From Polytrichum commune (lineage: Eukaryota; Streptophyta; Polytrichopsida; Polytrichales; Polytrichaceae): a stretch of DNA of 60,000 nucleotides. The stretch's first letter is position 1. Every line of letters starts with the position of its first letter. A model generated the notes under the pieces. It had not been told where the DNA came from. It searched no databases and saw nothing but the letters and a program-made list of their open reading frames with translations. Below, piece by piece: positions 23,123-33,282 of this stretch. The position numbers and the translations under genes were made by a program. Location of the stretch: positions 26,476,001 to 26,536,000 of the forward strand of contig OX485803.1 of assembly GCA_950295325.1 (NCBI GenBank), given 5' to 3'.

Positions 23123-26100
23123 TTACGTTCGAATCCGTACTGTGGGATCATTTGCTTCGACACATCTTGGGTCCTCTTCAGACTCGTCTGTGCTGCAATC
23201 ATCATCCGTTTGGGGAATCGCGCTCCGAAGATGCAACTCTCGGTCACGTTGTGAGAAAATTATCTTCTTGGTCGGCCGGGAGCCCTCTGCATCCTGTATG
23301 CCATTTTCATCTAGATGTGGTCTACCCTCATCTTCATTGTAGTCTTCAGCAGTAAACGGAAGCGATCTTCCCTGATACCTCTTCCTAGTACGTTTGACAC
23401 CTCTCGTAGTTCTCTGACGCCCTCCACCCGTACCACGACTTGAATGCACTTCATCTCTACTTCCATCTATAAAAACATCCCCCGTTGTACTTCCGCCTCC
23501 GACTCCAAGGCCACATGTTCCATTGGATTGACTGTGTGGAAGTGAAACTGATGCGGACGGAATTGCAATTGGTATGTTCTCAACAACATGTTGACGAACA
23601 GAATGACGACGTGGCGCCTCTGTAGTAACATTTCTTGAAACATTGTGTATAGCAACCAAAGTAGCACCCACCGCAGTTGCACGTGAAACACCCAATCTAG
23701 AAGTATTGGCAATACTTCGAGTGAGAGGACGACGTTGACCTTGTGCATGCACTTGCACCGTAGAGGTTGATGCAGTTCTTTGAAGAGCACGGAATCGAGT
23801 TGTAGGTATTTCAGGAACATTGGGCGTTTGATCTTCTATACGATGGTTGGATATGAGGGAGGCGTCCATGGATTCAGAATGTACTCGGGCTGGAAGTGGA
23901 TCCTGTTGAACGTGCGTTGGCTCATTTGCGGGTAGTACATTGTCACCTTCACCAAAAGAAAGAGAATCGCTCCGAGGTTGCAAGGAATCTACTTCAATTC
24001 CTACATTCTCACTTGCCCCCATAGCAACATTATGGGCAGGGCGAAACCCTTGTCCAATGTGGAGAGTTTCAAAAGGCGGTCCTCCAATAGACCCCTCATG
24101 ATCGTCATGCATTCCGTCGTTATGTTGGGGGACATCCGGTTCATCAAAATCAAACACCCCAAGGTTTCCATCACTACCATTGCCATCCTCATCTTCTGAA
24201 TCATGATTCTCGGAATCGAGGTCATCCAAATCAAAGTCGATGTCATCAACATTGTTGTCATCATCATTTCCGGCACTATCATTTGGATCCACGTCATCTT
24301 CGTTGTCATCTTCTTCGTCAAGGTCATCGTCAGAATGGACCTCATTCAATTCGTACCATTGCGCAGGTCTTGGGCCCCTCCGATGTCGAATGAGCCTACT
24401 ATTGGTATATATGTAGACGAGGTTCTCGGCACGACTATGCTTCAAGCGATTGCGACTCTTGTTGTGAACATATGAGTACATGCTCCAATTGCGTTCACAT
24501 GCGGATGCGGAACATACTTGTGCAAGGATACGTCTTGCTATTGTTTGGAGGGCTTTAGCTCCACCTCCCATTGCATCCCACCATTCATGGAGAGGTGCGG
24601 CATGCACGCTCGGGTCAGTAGAATCAGCAAAAAGCCCTCGATTTTCAAGGAAATCTTGGTACTGGTGGAGGATTTGGACATAAGTGTCCTCATCTTGAGC
24701 AAGCCTGCGAAGAACTCGATTTAAGATTGTCCTCGAATTCTCATCCTCATGGAGTGGGGCCCAACCACGTAGAAACGGATTTAACATCGCTCCAGCCCAA
24801 TGTAGATCATTCAACATCAACCTCCATCTATTTTGAAACGTTAGCATAGCATTTGCAGCAAGCTCAGGGCTTAAGCAAAATGGAGGTTTACTGAATCCAC
24901 GAATATGGGTTTGTAAATCATGCATGACCCTCCAAGCCATTCCCATTGCAGGCGCCTTGCCATCAAATACACGAAGAGCTTTAACAACCGGGATCACCAT
25001 ATACAAGAAATTTTTGCACGTGTTCCAGAATCCATCAGAACGTATAAAGCTTCGCACAGCAGAGCCCTTCATGTAAGAGGTGCGAGATCTCCTCCTCATA
25101 TCACGCATTAGAGTAGGCCAATCCTCATCAACCACCATTCTTTCCAAAGCATTGCGTACTTGAAGAAGACGATCTATCATGATGAAGTTCGTTGCAAAAC
25201 GGGTCTCTACAGGTAGGCGGAGTGAGAGATTTGGTGACAACCTCCGGAATATAGCTTGAGAAGCATGATGGTTTTTGATAAAAACACAAATATGGCGCGC
25301 CTTTTTTACCAACTTTTTCACCCATTCCTCCTTCCCCCAATCTTCTAAGAGGAGATCTAGGCAATGCGCAGCACATCCTTGAAAATATAGATCGGGATTT
25401 GCTTGAATCAAGTCGCGAGCAGCGGAGGCCATAACTGGGGCATTGTCGGTGCAAATCTGGACCACATTATGTCGACCAACCTTTTCCACAAATGGTTGAA
25501 TTTGAGCAGCAACGTATACATGATCCTTGTGATTTCCCGTGGTATCAATGGTACCCAAGAAAACATCTCCCTTTGTGCCGCATTGGAGAACGTTTAGGAG
25601 AGGTCGGTTTTGCACATTGTCCCATCCATCACAACATATTGTAACACCGTATTTTTCAACGGAATTCCCCATCTTCTCCTTCACTTGCCTATCTAGGTCA
25701 ACCTTTTTATCAGTTAACAACTTCGTACGGATGGCATTGTACGATGGTGGTGTGTAGGCTGGCATTCGATGACGGGCAGTTTCACGCACAGCATGAACAA
25801 ATGCAGGATGTCTCACAATGTTGAAAGGAATGTTAGCTTCATAAAAAACCGTTGCCCATGCTCTATCAAGGAGTTGTTTTGTTGACACATTGAACCCCTC
25901 CGTTACGTTGAGTTGACGTAGTTCACGAGGAGGTGTGCCATATATCACAACATCAGAATGTTGAGTGGATTGGGACATAAGCAAAGGCTCTGTTTCACTA
26001 ATTACGGAGTCCGCTATAATAGGCTCCAGAGGTACAATATCTGGCACCGGAGAGTCCTCATTTACAATGCCTACATGTAAGGGCACAATGCCTCCGCAAT

Positions 26101-26320
26101 GTTCAAACAAGACCCTAATATGCGGGGGTACCATCCTACATGTGGAAACATCACAAGCACCCCCTACAGGAGGTCTATAACCAAGGTGGGCCAACATTCT
26201 ATTTCCTCGGTAAGATATGACGAACGGGCAAAACCTACATTTAACCTGCCTTTGTGATTTACCGGGAACCATCCCCTTATCCTCGTACCAATGATCCCAT
26301 GCATCATTTCGGCGTGGCAT
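23123..26320 (-). CDS. hAT-family transposase (DUF659/hATC), apparently intact
   Basis: A single exon encodes about 1,065 aa from the ATG of MPRRNDAW, which follows acceptor TTTGCAG (so a 5'-UTR intron is likely). A BED-like N-terminal finger is suggested by C28-x2-C31, H45 and later Cys. The hAT core shows CDGWDN (D231), CTDNAP (D292) and the Cys/His helix CAAHCLDLLLEDW. The C-terminal hATC region shows SASACERNWS (E609) and KSRNRL, so the D-D-E triad is complete. The remaining 400 residues are an acidic tract (Asp/Glu/Asn around 655-720), then a disordered tail with a basic TRGVKRTRKRYQGR that could be a nuclear signal. It is longer than typical hATs because of this tail. No stops or frameshifts are present, so it may be autonomous or recently active. 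Terminal repeats were not located. Confidence 0.9.
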   Translation of the reverse strand: MPRRNDAWDHWYEDKGMVPGKSQRQVKCRFCPFVISYRGNRMLAHLGYRPPVGGACDVSTCRMVPPHIRVLFEHCGGIVPLHVGIVNEDSPVPDIVPLEPIIADSVISETEPLLMSQSTQHSDVVIYGTPPRELRQLNVTEGFNVSTKQLLDRAWATVFYEANIPFNIVRHPAFVHAVRETARHRMPAYTPPSYNAIRTKLLTDKKVDLDRQVKEKMGNSVEKYGVTICCDGWDNVQNRPLLNVLQCGTKGDVFLGTIDTTGNHKDHVYVAAQIQPFVEKVGRHNVVQICTDNAPVMASAARDLIQANPDLYFQGCAAHCLDLLLEDWGKEEWVKKLVKKARHICVFIKNHHASQAIFRRLSPNLSLRLPVETRFATNFIMIDRLLQVRNALERMVVDEDWPTLMRDMRRRSRTSYMKGSAVRSFIRSDGFWNTCKNFLYMVIPVVKALRVFDGKAPAMGMAWRVMHDLQTHIRGFSKPPFCLSPELAANAMLTFQNRWRLMLNDLHWAGAMLNPFLRGWAPLHEDENSRTILNRVLRRLAQDEDTYVQILHQYQDFLENRGLFADSTDPSVHAAPLHEWWDAMGGGAKALQTIARRILAQVCSASACERNWSMYSYVHNKSRNRLKHSRAENLVYIYTNSRLIRHRRGPRPAQWYELNEVHSDDDLDEEDDNEDDVDPNDSAGNDDDNNVDDIDFDLDDLDSENHDSEDEDGNGSDGNLGVFDFDEPDVPQHNDGMHDDHEGSIGGPPFETLHIGQGFRPAHNVAMGASENVGIEVDSLQPRSDSLSFGEGDNVLPANEPTHVQQDPLPARVHSESMDASLISNHRIEDQTPNVPEIPTTRFRALQRTASTSTVQVHAQGQRRPLTRSIANTSRLGVSRATAVGATLVAIHNVSRNVTTEAPRRHSVRQHVVENIPIAIPSASVSLPHSQSNGTCGLGVGGGSTTGDVFIDGSRDEVHSSRGTGGGRQRTTRGVKRTRKRYQGRSLPFTAEDYNEDEGRPHLDENGIQDAEGSRPTKKIIFSQRDRELHLRSAIPQTDDDCSTDESEEDPRCVEANDPTVRIRT

Positions 26321-26522
26321 GACTTCAACAAAACCTGCAAATACAAACAAGTTAGAGCAAGTAACTTTGATCGCATACTAGGTCCTGTTCAAGAATGCCA
26401 CAAGGGCAACCCTAATTCACAGTCACTAGATTGGACAAAGTATCCTCTGCATTCGGGTCTCACGCATTCAATCCTCACTCCTCAAAGGAGAATCAAAAGA
26501 CTTGAGACACACTATGTCAGTG

Positions 26523-28268
26523 CACTACTAGAAAATCATGACCAAATCAACAGAAAATCAACAGATTTGTGTTGATTTGGGCACTGCAATGACCTATTTC
26601 ACTGAATTTGTAACTTCTTGCCAAAACCAACAGTTTGGTGCCTACTTTTTGTTGATTCGAGTAGTACAATGGCCAAATCAACAAAACTCATGCAAAATTA
26701 TAATCTTTAGAATATTCCATTATCCTTTTGGAAAAAATTTCGAGTATTTTGAAATCTTTTTAAACCATTCGAATCTTTTGGAATCTTTTGGAATCTTGAA
26801 TACTACTAAATACTGTAAATAATATATTACAGATTATACTATAAATAATATAGTGCAGGGTATACTATAAATAGTGTATGCAGATTATATTATAAATAGT
26901 ATATTACATAATAAAGTATAAATAGTATATTACATAACATAGTATAAATAGTATAATCTGTAATATACTAAAAATAGTACAATCTGTAATTTACTTAAAA
27001 TAGTATAGTTTAAAATATACTATAAATAGTACAATCTGCAATATATTAAAAATATGATATGATATATTATACTATAAATAGTGTATTCCGAAATACATTA
27101 TTTATAGTATAACTTGCAATATATTATTTTTAGTATATTTTTGAAGATATGTTAATATTATATTTTAGAATATAAGTAAATACTACATTTCAGAATATAT
27201 GTATATAGAACATGTCAAAATATACGTAAATAGTATGTGTCAAAAAACACATAAATAGTATATTTCATAATATACATAAATAATATATTTTAGGGTATAC
27301 GTATATACTAAGAATTTATTTAAATAGTATATATCAAAATATATTGTAAATAGGTTTGAAGTGTTCCTCACATACAGTCTACCCTCTATAAATGTTAACC
27401 TCCGGGAGTGGATCAAAGTTAACATTTATAAAGGTGTTAACATCTAACAATCATAAAATTATTTTTTTGAGCAATATACAAATCTTAACATTTATAAATA
27501 TAAGCAATTGTGAAGAGTGCTTGTGAGAGAATACCATTCATAAAATTGCAAACCCAATTAAAACTTTATTTCAATATCAAGTTTACAAATCATGGGTGAA
27601 GTATGAATCAATGGTTCTTTGGTAATTGAATGTGTAGTCTTTATCATCCACCTCATGGTTGTATTTCATTTGTTAACATTTATAAAGTTAAATTTACAAA
27701 GAAGGGAGTACCATTTTGTTAACAATTAACACGTTTAACATTTATAGTGTGCAATATGTGGGGAGTAGAAGAAAGTTAACATTTAGAGAGGGTTAACACT
27801 TATAGGTGTAACATTTATGGAGGGTGCACTATAAAAGGGTTTAAAGCACTCCCTTTATATCAAGAAAGTGTGTTGACTTGGTGGTTAGAACCACCAAGTG
27901 GGAAGCCCAAGGTTGGGGGTTCCAATCCCTTGGCCCGCAACTATGACCTCTAGCCTAGCCTAGCAAGCCTAGGCGAGTATGTTGGAGTTGATGGGGACGT
28001 AGTTTGTGTTGTGGTAGTAGTATGAAATTAATTTTTTTTGCCCGAACATCCAGGCCGTAAAAAATAAAATTTTCCGGAAAATCCGGAAAGTAAAAAAATT
28101 GATTTTTATTTTTATTTTTATTTTTATTTTGTTGGTAAACTTTTGATGACCAGATCAACAGAACAGATCAACAAAACCGTGTTACAGAGTGTCCAGGTCA
28201 ACGCGTCCTTAGTAACAACCGCGACCAACACTTTTTTGTTGATCCGGATGCAAAATTTTCTACTAGTG
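26523..28268. mobile_element. Non-autonomous CACTA element, 1.75 kb, TSD GTG
   Basis: The left end is CACTACTAGAAAATCATG; the right end read inward is CACTAGTAGAAAATTTTG. The 3-bp flank is GTG on both sides (26520-26522 and 28269-28271), as expected for En/Spm-type elements. Subterminal regions at both ends carry repeated ATCAACA motifs in both orientations. The interior has no coding frame: 26815-27360 is an AT-rich run of degenerate ACTATAAATAGTATATT units, and 27410-27830 repeats TTAACATTTATAAA. It lies about 200 bp upstream of the hAT transposase start. Confidence 0.85.
27873..27929 (+). other. tRNA-like (Pol III box) segment, possible SINE head
   Basis: TTGACTTGGTGGTTAG (27873-27888) resembles a Pol III A box and GGTTCCAATCCC (27918-27929) a B box, at tRNA-like spacing. 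The intervening part is a 24-bp perfect palindrome (27877-27900) with no cloverleaf, so it is not a functional tRNA. It could be the head of a tRNA-derived SINE caught in the CACTA element, or chance. Confidence 0.3.
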
Positions 28269-28309
28269 GTGGAGGCAAAAATGGCACCTTGAACCCTCAA
28301 TTTATAGTA

Positions 28310-28640
28310 TTCGAATCGGACGGGGGAGCGGACGGAAGGGGGGGGGGGGGGACCGGACGGAGGGGGGGGGGACCGGACGGGGGGGGACCGGACGGACGGG
28401 GGGGGGGGGGGGGAGCGGACGGGGGAGCGGACGGGGGAGCGGACGCACGGGGGGGGGGGGAGCGGACGGGGGGGCGGACGGGGAAGCGGACGGAGGGGGG
28501 GGAGCGGAAGGGTTGGGGACGGGGCGGGGAACGGGAGCGGACGGGGGGGAACGGTGGCTAACGGGGATTGTAAACGGGAGCGGACGGGGGGGGGGAACGG
28601 GGGCGAACGGGGGTTGGGAACGGAGGTGGACGGGGGGGTG
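28310..28640 (+). repeat. G-run low-complexity minisatellite
   Basis: Units of the type GGACGGGGGGGGGAGC are repeated irregularly, with many runs of 8-16 G on the plus strand. Apparent Pro/Arg frames on the minus strand are by-products. Long G-runs at this spacing could form G-quadruplexes. The following 28650-29189 is unique-looking and includes an inverted repeat, CATAATGTCGTG (28797) and CACGACATTATG (28829), with no supported gene. Confidence 0.9.
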
Positions 28641-29189
28641 GACGGGCTCTAGTAAATTTTTCCCCACTTTACCTTTACTTTGCTGACATGTCATCACACG
28701 TGGACATTGTAAATCCTACGTGTCAGAAATGGGTTAATGTAATTACACAAAAAAATCGGTAAAATTCAAGTCCGTCAGGATAAAGACAGCATCCGGCATA
28801 ATGTCGTGACGGATACGTGTCGTGACGGCACGACATTATGTCGGGATTACCCTCCGTCACGACACAATAGACAACCCTGGCCCCCTGGTTCTGATCAAGA
28901 TTCACATAGACCCGACAAGATCAGCTTCTCTCATCCACGAGTGAGCACTAGGTCAACCAAGGCACGCACTGATTCCGCCACACCATCAGACCTGCCCCTA
29001 ACACAATCCCCCGAGAAAGCGATTCCACAACGGGTCACCCACGTCAATAACATTCAGGAGACCCACTGCGATGTCTCCAAGTGGCACATTTCTAGACTGC
29101 CCAAGACTTCCGCCAAGGCCTGCTTCGCCATGCAAGCTCGCACAAAGACCAAGTGCACCCAGAAGATCGTTCGGCATGGTAAAAGTACT

Positions 29190-30313
29190 TGTGGGAACAC
29201 GCGAACACCAACATATCCGGATTGGCATTTTTAAGTGCCTAATCCGGTTTTGTCCGGATGACCCTAGTATCGTCCAGGGATTCTGTGAAGTGTAGGAGGT
29301 CTAGAACTCTCCATACCTGCTTATCTCCTCTTGCTTAGCCAAATTTCCGGAAACCATAATTTCCGGACTTTTGGTCTTTGGGACACTCTTCGTCTTATTC
29401 CGGAGTATGCCGTTCCGGATTGTACTCCTAGGTCCTAATTATAATGCTTACTCACCCCCCCTACGTCTACCCTCTAGAATAGGTGGTTCCTTCCGGTGAA
29501 GACGTCCTTTATAAGATTGGAACCCGGAAACTCCCTCACAATCAATCTGGATTGATCAGATCCGTCTTGGTAGGTCACACAGAGAGATCCGGATTGTTTC
29601 TTAGGACCAAAGTGACCAGAGGAGTCCGGATTCCAACCGGAGATCTGACTCGACGGGATGAGTGGGTGTTCCGTACCACTTTCCGGATTGTCCCGTCCAC
29701 CGGTGATGAGACCTCCTCGGAAGACCAGATTGGCTCGAGTCCGGATCCCTTCCGGACCTTTGCCTAATCTTCCCCACGGCTGTCTCACCTGGACGTTACC
29801 CAGACATCCGGAACAATGAGGATCTCCTCCCACTACACTCCAGAGGTGGCCTCCAACCCGGAACCCTTACTGATCCGGACCTTCCCTTCTCCTTCCGACA
29901 GATCTGTCCGGCTACCTCTACCTTGGATTCTACTCAATCTGAGCTAACTGGGCGATCCGTACCACCTTCCGGATTGGTCCGTCTAAGGGCAGTGGGACCT
30001 CTTCAGAAGATCAAATTGGCGTAAGTCCGGATCCCTTCCGGTTCTCACCCAATCCTCCCAGCGGCTATCCCACCTAGACGTTACTCAACCATCCGGATTA
30101 GTGAGGTTTCCCTCCCACTACACACAGAGAGGATCTACAAGGCAATAACCGGATCCGATCCGGGTCTCCTCTCCAATGTCCTATCCTAAACTCCTATCCC
30201 TCATGCTCTCTCTCCTCCGCTAACGATCTCCAGATCATTCACACAAACATTAATCAAGGAAAATCAAGGAGTGAGAAGCCAAGGCATTTATTAGAGTAGG
30301 AGTAATCAAAATA
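29190..30313. repeat. CCGGA-rich 1.12-kb repeat, copy 1
   Basis: This 1,124-bp unit begins TGTGGGAACACGCGAAC and is followed immediately by a second copy. It is dense in TCCGGA/ATCCGGAT motifs and contains no convincing gene. The TGTG start and the ACACA located after the end of copy 2 (about 51368) would suit a long terminal repeat, with copy 1 lacking the last 170 bp, but no primer-binding site or polypurine tract was found, so LTR status is open. Confidence 0.85.
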
Positions 30314-30521
30314 TGTGGGAACACGCGAACACCAACATATCCGGATTGGCGTTTTTGAGTGCCTAATCCGGTTTTGTCCGGATGACCCTAGTATCGTCCA
30401 GGGATTCTGTGAAGTGTAGGAGGTCTAGAACTCTCCGTACCTGCTTATTTCCTCTTCCTTAGCCAAATTTCCGGAAACCCTAGTTTCCGGACTTTTGGTC
30501 TTTGTGGACACTCTTAGCCTT
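30314..30521. repeat. CCGGA-rich repeat, copy 2, left part
   Basis: The first 208 bp of the second tandem copy starts with TGTGGGAACACGCG again and is cut at 30521 by insertion of the large CACTA element. It continues at 50283. Confidence 0.9.
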
Positions 30522-30595
30522 CACTAGTAGAAAACATGGTAAAAAAGAACCGCAGTCGTTTTCCCATTGCGGTTCTTTTGACCACTGTTTTGAAG
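30522..30595 (+). repeat. Left TIR of the 19.8-kb CACTA element, with internal hairpin
   Basis: The repeat contains AAAAGAACCGCA and, 13 bp later, TGCGGTTCTTTT: a perfect 12-bp stem inside the terminal repeat itself. The partner TIR at 50209-50282 carries the same hairpin. Confidence 0.95.
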
Positions 30596-33282
30596 GGGTT
30601 TTTTTTTTTTAACTAAATTCTAATTTTGAGTCATTGTCATTCAAGGTTCCAACTGCTTTTGCATTCATTGATGATTTTCCCAAACCTAGTGTAAGCACTT
30701 GCGTGCAATTAATTTTCCTCCAAAATTATGACTGTATACTTACGGCACTATTCATGGTATACATTGCCCGGGAATTCCAATTTGTATCTGTAATTTGCAT
30801 TGCCAAATCATTCACTTGTTGATTGGGAACACCTACCTTGTAGTATGCATGTACTATCTGCTGCAATTACATAACATTATCGTCACATAACTTGTATGCA
30901 TCTTGCACAATTGTGTCTTCTGTAATTCTTTATAGTTGGCTGGCCAATGCCATGCCATGTGTTCATGCCTAGCTCTGATCATGAATGCACCTACTCATAA
31001 TTGGCGCATCTGGAATTAATTGCAAGATGCGTCTGAACTGTCATCCACATTGCAATTCACGGTCGACTGTCAGTCATGTTCAGCCATAACGCAACTGCAC
31101 TAACGCCCAAATTCATATGACTTGCGGAGTTTAGTGTTTGAGACGTCCAACTGTCACTCAAAATCCATTGGCACTCAAAATCCATTGTCACTCAAATTCG
31201 ATTGTCACTCAAAATCGATTGTCACTCGATTTCAACTACCACCCGATATGTGGGTGCCTCCCAACTTCCACTCTAATGCAAAGATTTGCGTCGCGAACAT
31301 TCAAGTACAAGGATGAGTCAAAAAACGCTCAATCTCAACTATCACGCTATACCAGTTGTTGGCTGCATTGACATATGACCTAGAAACCCAGTTTGTGTCA
31401 AATTCATTGCACTCGGTGTACACAATGCGGCTTACAGAATGCGTAAAAGCTTGGGCACCACATGCCTTACATACCCTTAACACATGCACTAGTGGACTGC
31501 TGCAGGAGAATGCAAATTCCATATTGGAAATCGGAGTGCGTGCATGCATAGATGAAAATGACTCATCGACTCCTATATGGTCTTAGGATAATGACTACAT
31601 ACATATACATGTGTTCCACACCCGTGACAAAATGCAGAAGAACGTTGTAACATACATTGCAAAGGTGTTGAAGCTCCAAATATGGTGCCAGAATTGTAAT
31701 ATTTCCAAGCAACAATTTGTCTACAGTGATTAGTGCGTTCACTGGACGCAACAGTTTTGGTCCTCCTCAACAATGATTGTAATCTGGCCCTATTTTGTCA
31801 CAAACACTACATGCATCCCACTACATGCCAGATTGAGGAACATTGCGCACAATATTTGTGCAGCGCATAAATGTTAGGGTGGAAATTATACCAAACACAA
31901 ACTCCCTGCCCTTTGCTGGGATGACAAAATTGGCGATCTTTGCCCCCACGTGAGGCATCCATATAGCTGCCACGGTGCCAAAATGTACAATATGTCATAA
32001 ATAATTGGGTCCATAAACAAATGTTGATCTGCAAGAATTTAAAATAGAGGCACTGGTTGCTCTCTGACACCACCTGCATGCATTCCATGACAGCAACCAC
32101 CAATTCTTGCAGTCTCCCTCACACAAAAATCACACGTGCTCTAGCATGCCATTGTGTGCTCCCTGCACATCATGTCCGATGACAAATAACGTAAGAACTT
32201 TTATGGACACCGAAAAAAAAAGTTAGCGTCACAAAAATCCCAAAGGCACAACGCCTAGACTGTTCAACAATATAATTCTAATGCTTGATCCCACAAACAA
32301 AACCTCATGTACTAAAGCGTTGTATTCATCAAGGAATTGCAATGTCATTAACATGAATTGTGCGGTACCTTCTGGAAGAGCACCCAATATCTGTGTTTGG
32401 GAACATGCCTGAGTCAAAAGGGATATTGGCAGTAGCGTGAGCCCAAAGGTTGTTCTTGTTCCTTGAAAGTCACACAATTCGGCTCCGCATCTAAAAACAA
32501 GAAAGATCTTTCTGATCGTCAAGCATCATTGGCACTCTCAATAAGCTACAATGTCAGCTACGGAAGCAATGCACTTGTATTCCACAGAGGATCCGAACAT
32601 CTGAAAGGCGCCAAATGGACAGCAAAGGAAGAAACAATTGGGTTAAGGGTTTACTGTTGAGTTTAGGGACATTCTCTGCCACGCTGCCTGGACATTCAAA
32701 ATCTACATTGTACCAAAACACCGCCGATGGAATATGTGGTTGAGGTTCAATCATAAGTATAAGTGCAAGAACACATGCATGATAAACACCGCTACCATCC
32801 AGGAGTTAAGTCTAATGGGCTACTTCAACAATGAACACCACGTACAGTTGGGGAGACATGCATGCCAACATACAAACATAAGGCAACGACGTGTTTGGCC
32901 TGGCACACAAACCAGGGTAAGCACTCCGCCATGCTCAGATGTTGGCATAGAAATCTGCACTGAACTTCCAAAATGTGTGGTGGGCGGGTCTGTTCTCCAT
33001 ATTTGTCAGCATTATGAAAAACAAGTCACACACATCATCTGCAAGCTGCGTCACAGCCGACAAGTCGGTGCACACGATATGCAACCACAAAGACTGAGAA
33101 CCAAGATGAAACACTACATTTTAGAGCCACCTCACATGGCCAATTTGATATTATGTGACAACAAAACTTCGCATCAAATATTCTGCCACAGGGAGATCCA
33201 CTCTACAGATGGTGCGTACATCGAGTAACCCGCTACTCACCATTGTCAAAACACCATTCTGTTGCACTTCCACAATAGAGGT
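30596..33282. other. Left subterminal region of the CACTA element
   Basis: No gene is supported. 31154-31238 is a 17-bp unit, TCACTCAAAATCCATTG, in five degenerate tandem copies. Much of 31800-33250 is unusually A/C-rich on the plus strand with recurrent ATGCAT/GCATGC strings. The 3' UTR of the TNP2 gene must lie at the right edge. TNPA-binding motifs are expected in such regions, but I could not identify one with certainty. Confidence 0.5.

Noticed and set aside
27873-27929. A real tRNA gene
   Set aside because: A and B box-like strings are present but no cloverleaf; the middle is a simple palindrome.
28302-28697. Pro/Arg-rich protein frames on the minus strand
   Set aside because: By-product of G-run low-complexity DNA; no start context, splice signal or homology.
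28806-29234. 142-codon plus-strand frame upstream of the CCGGA repeat
   Set aside because: No recognisable domain, and it runs into the repeat; not enough to call a gene.
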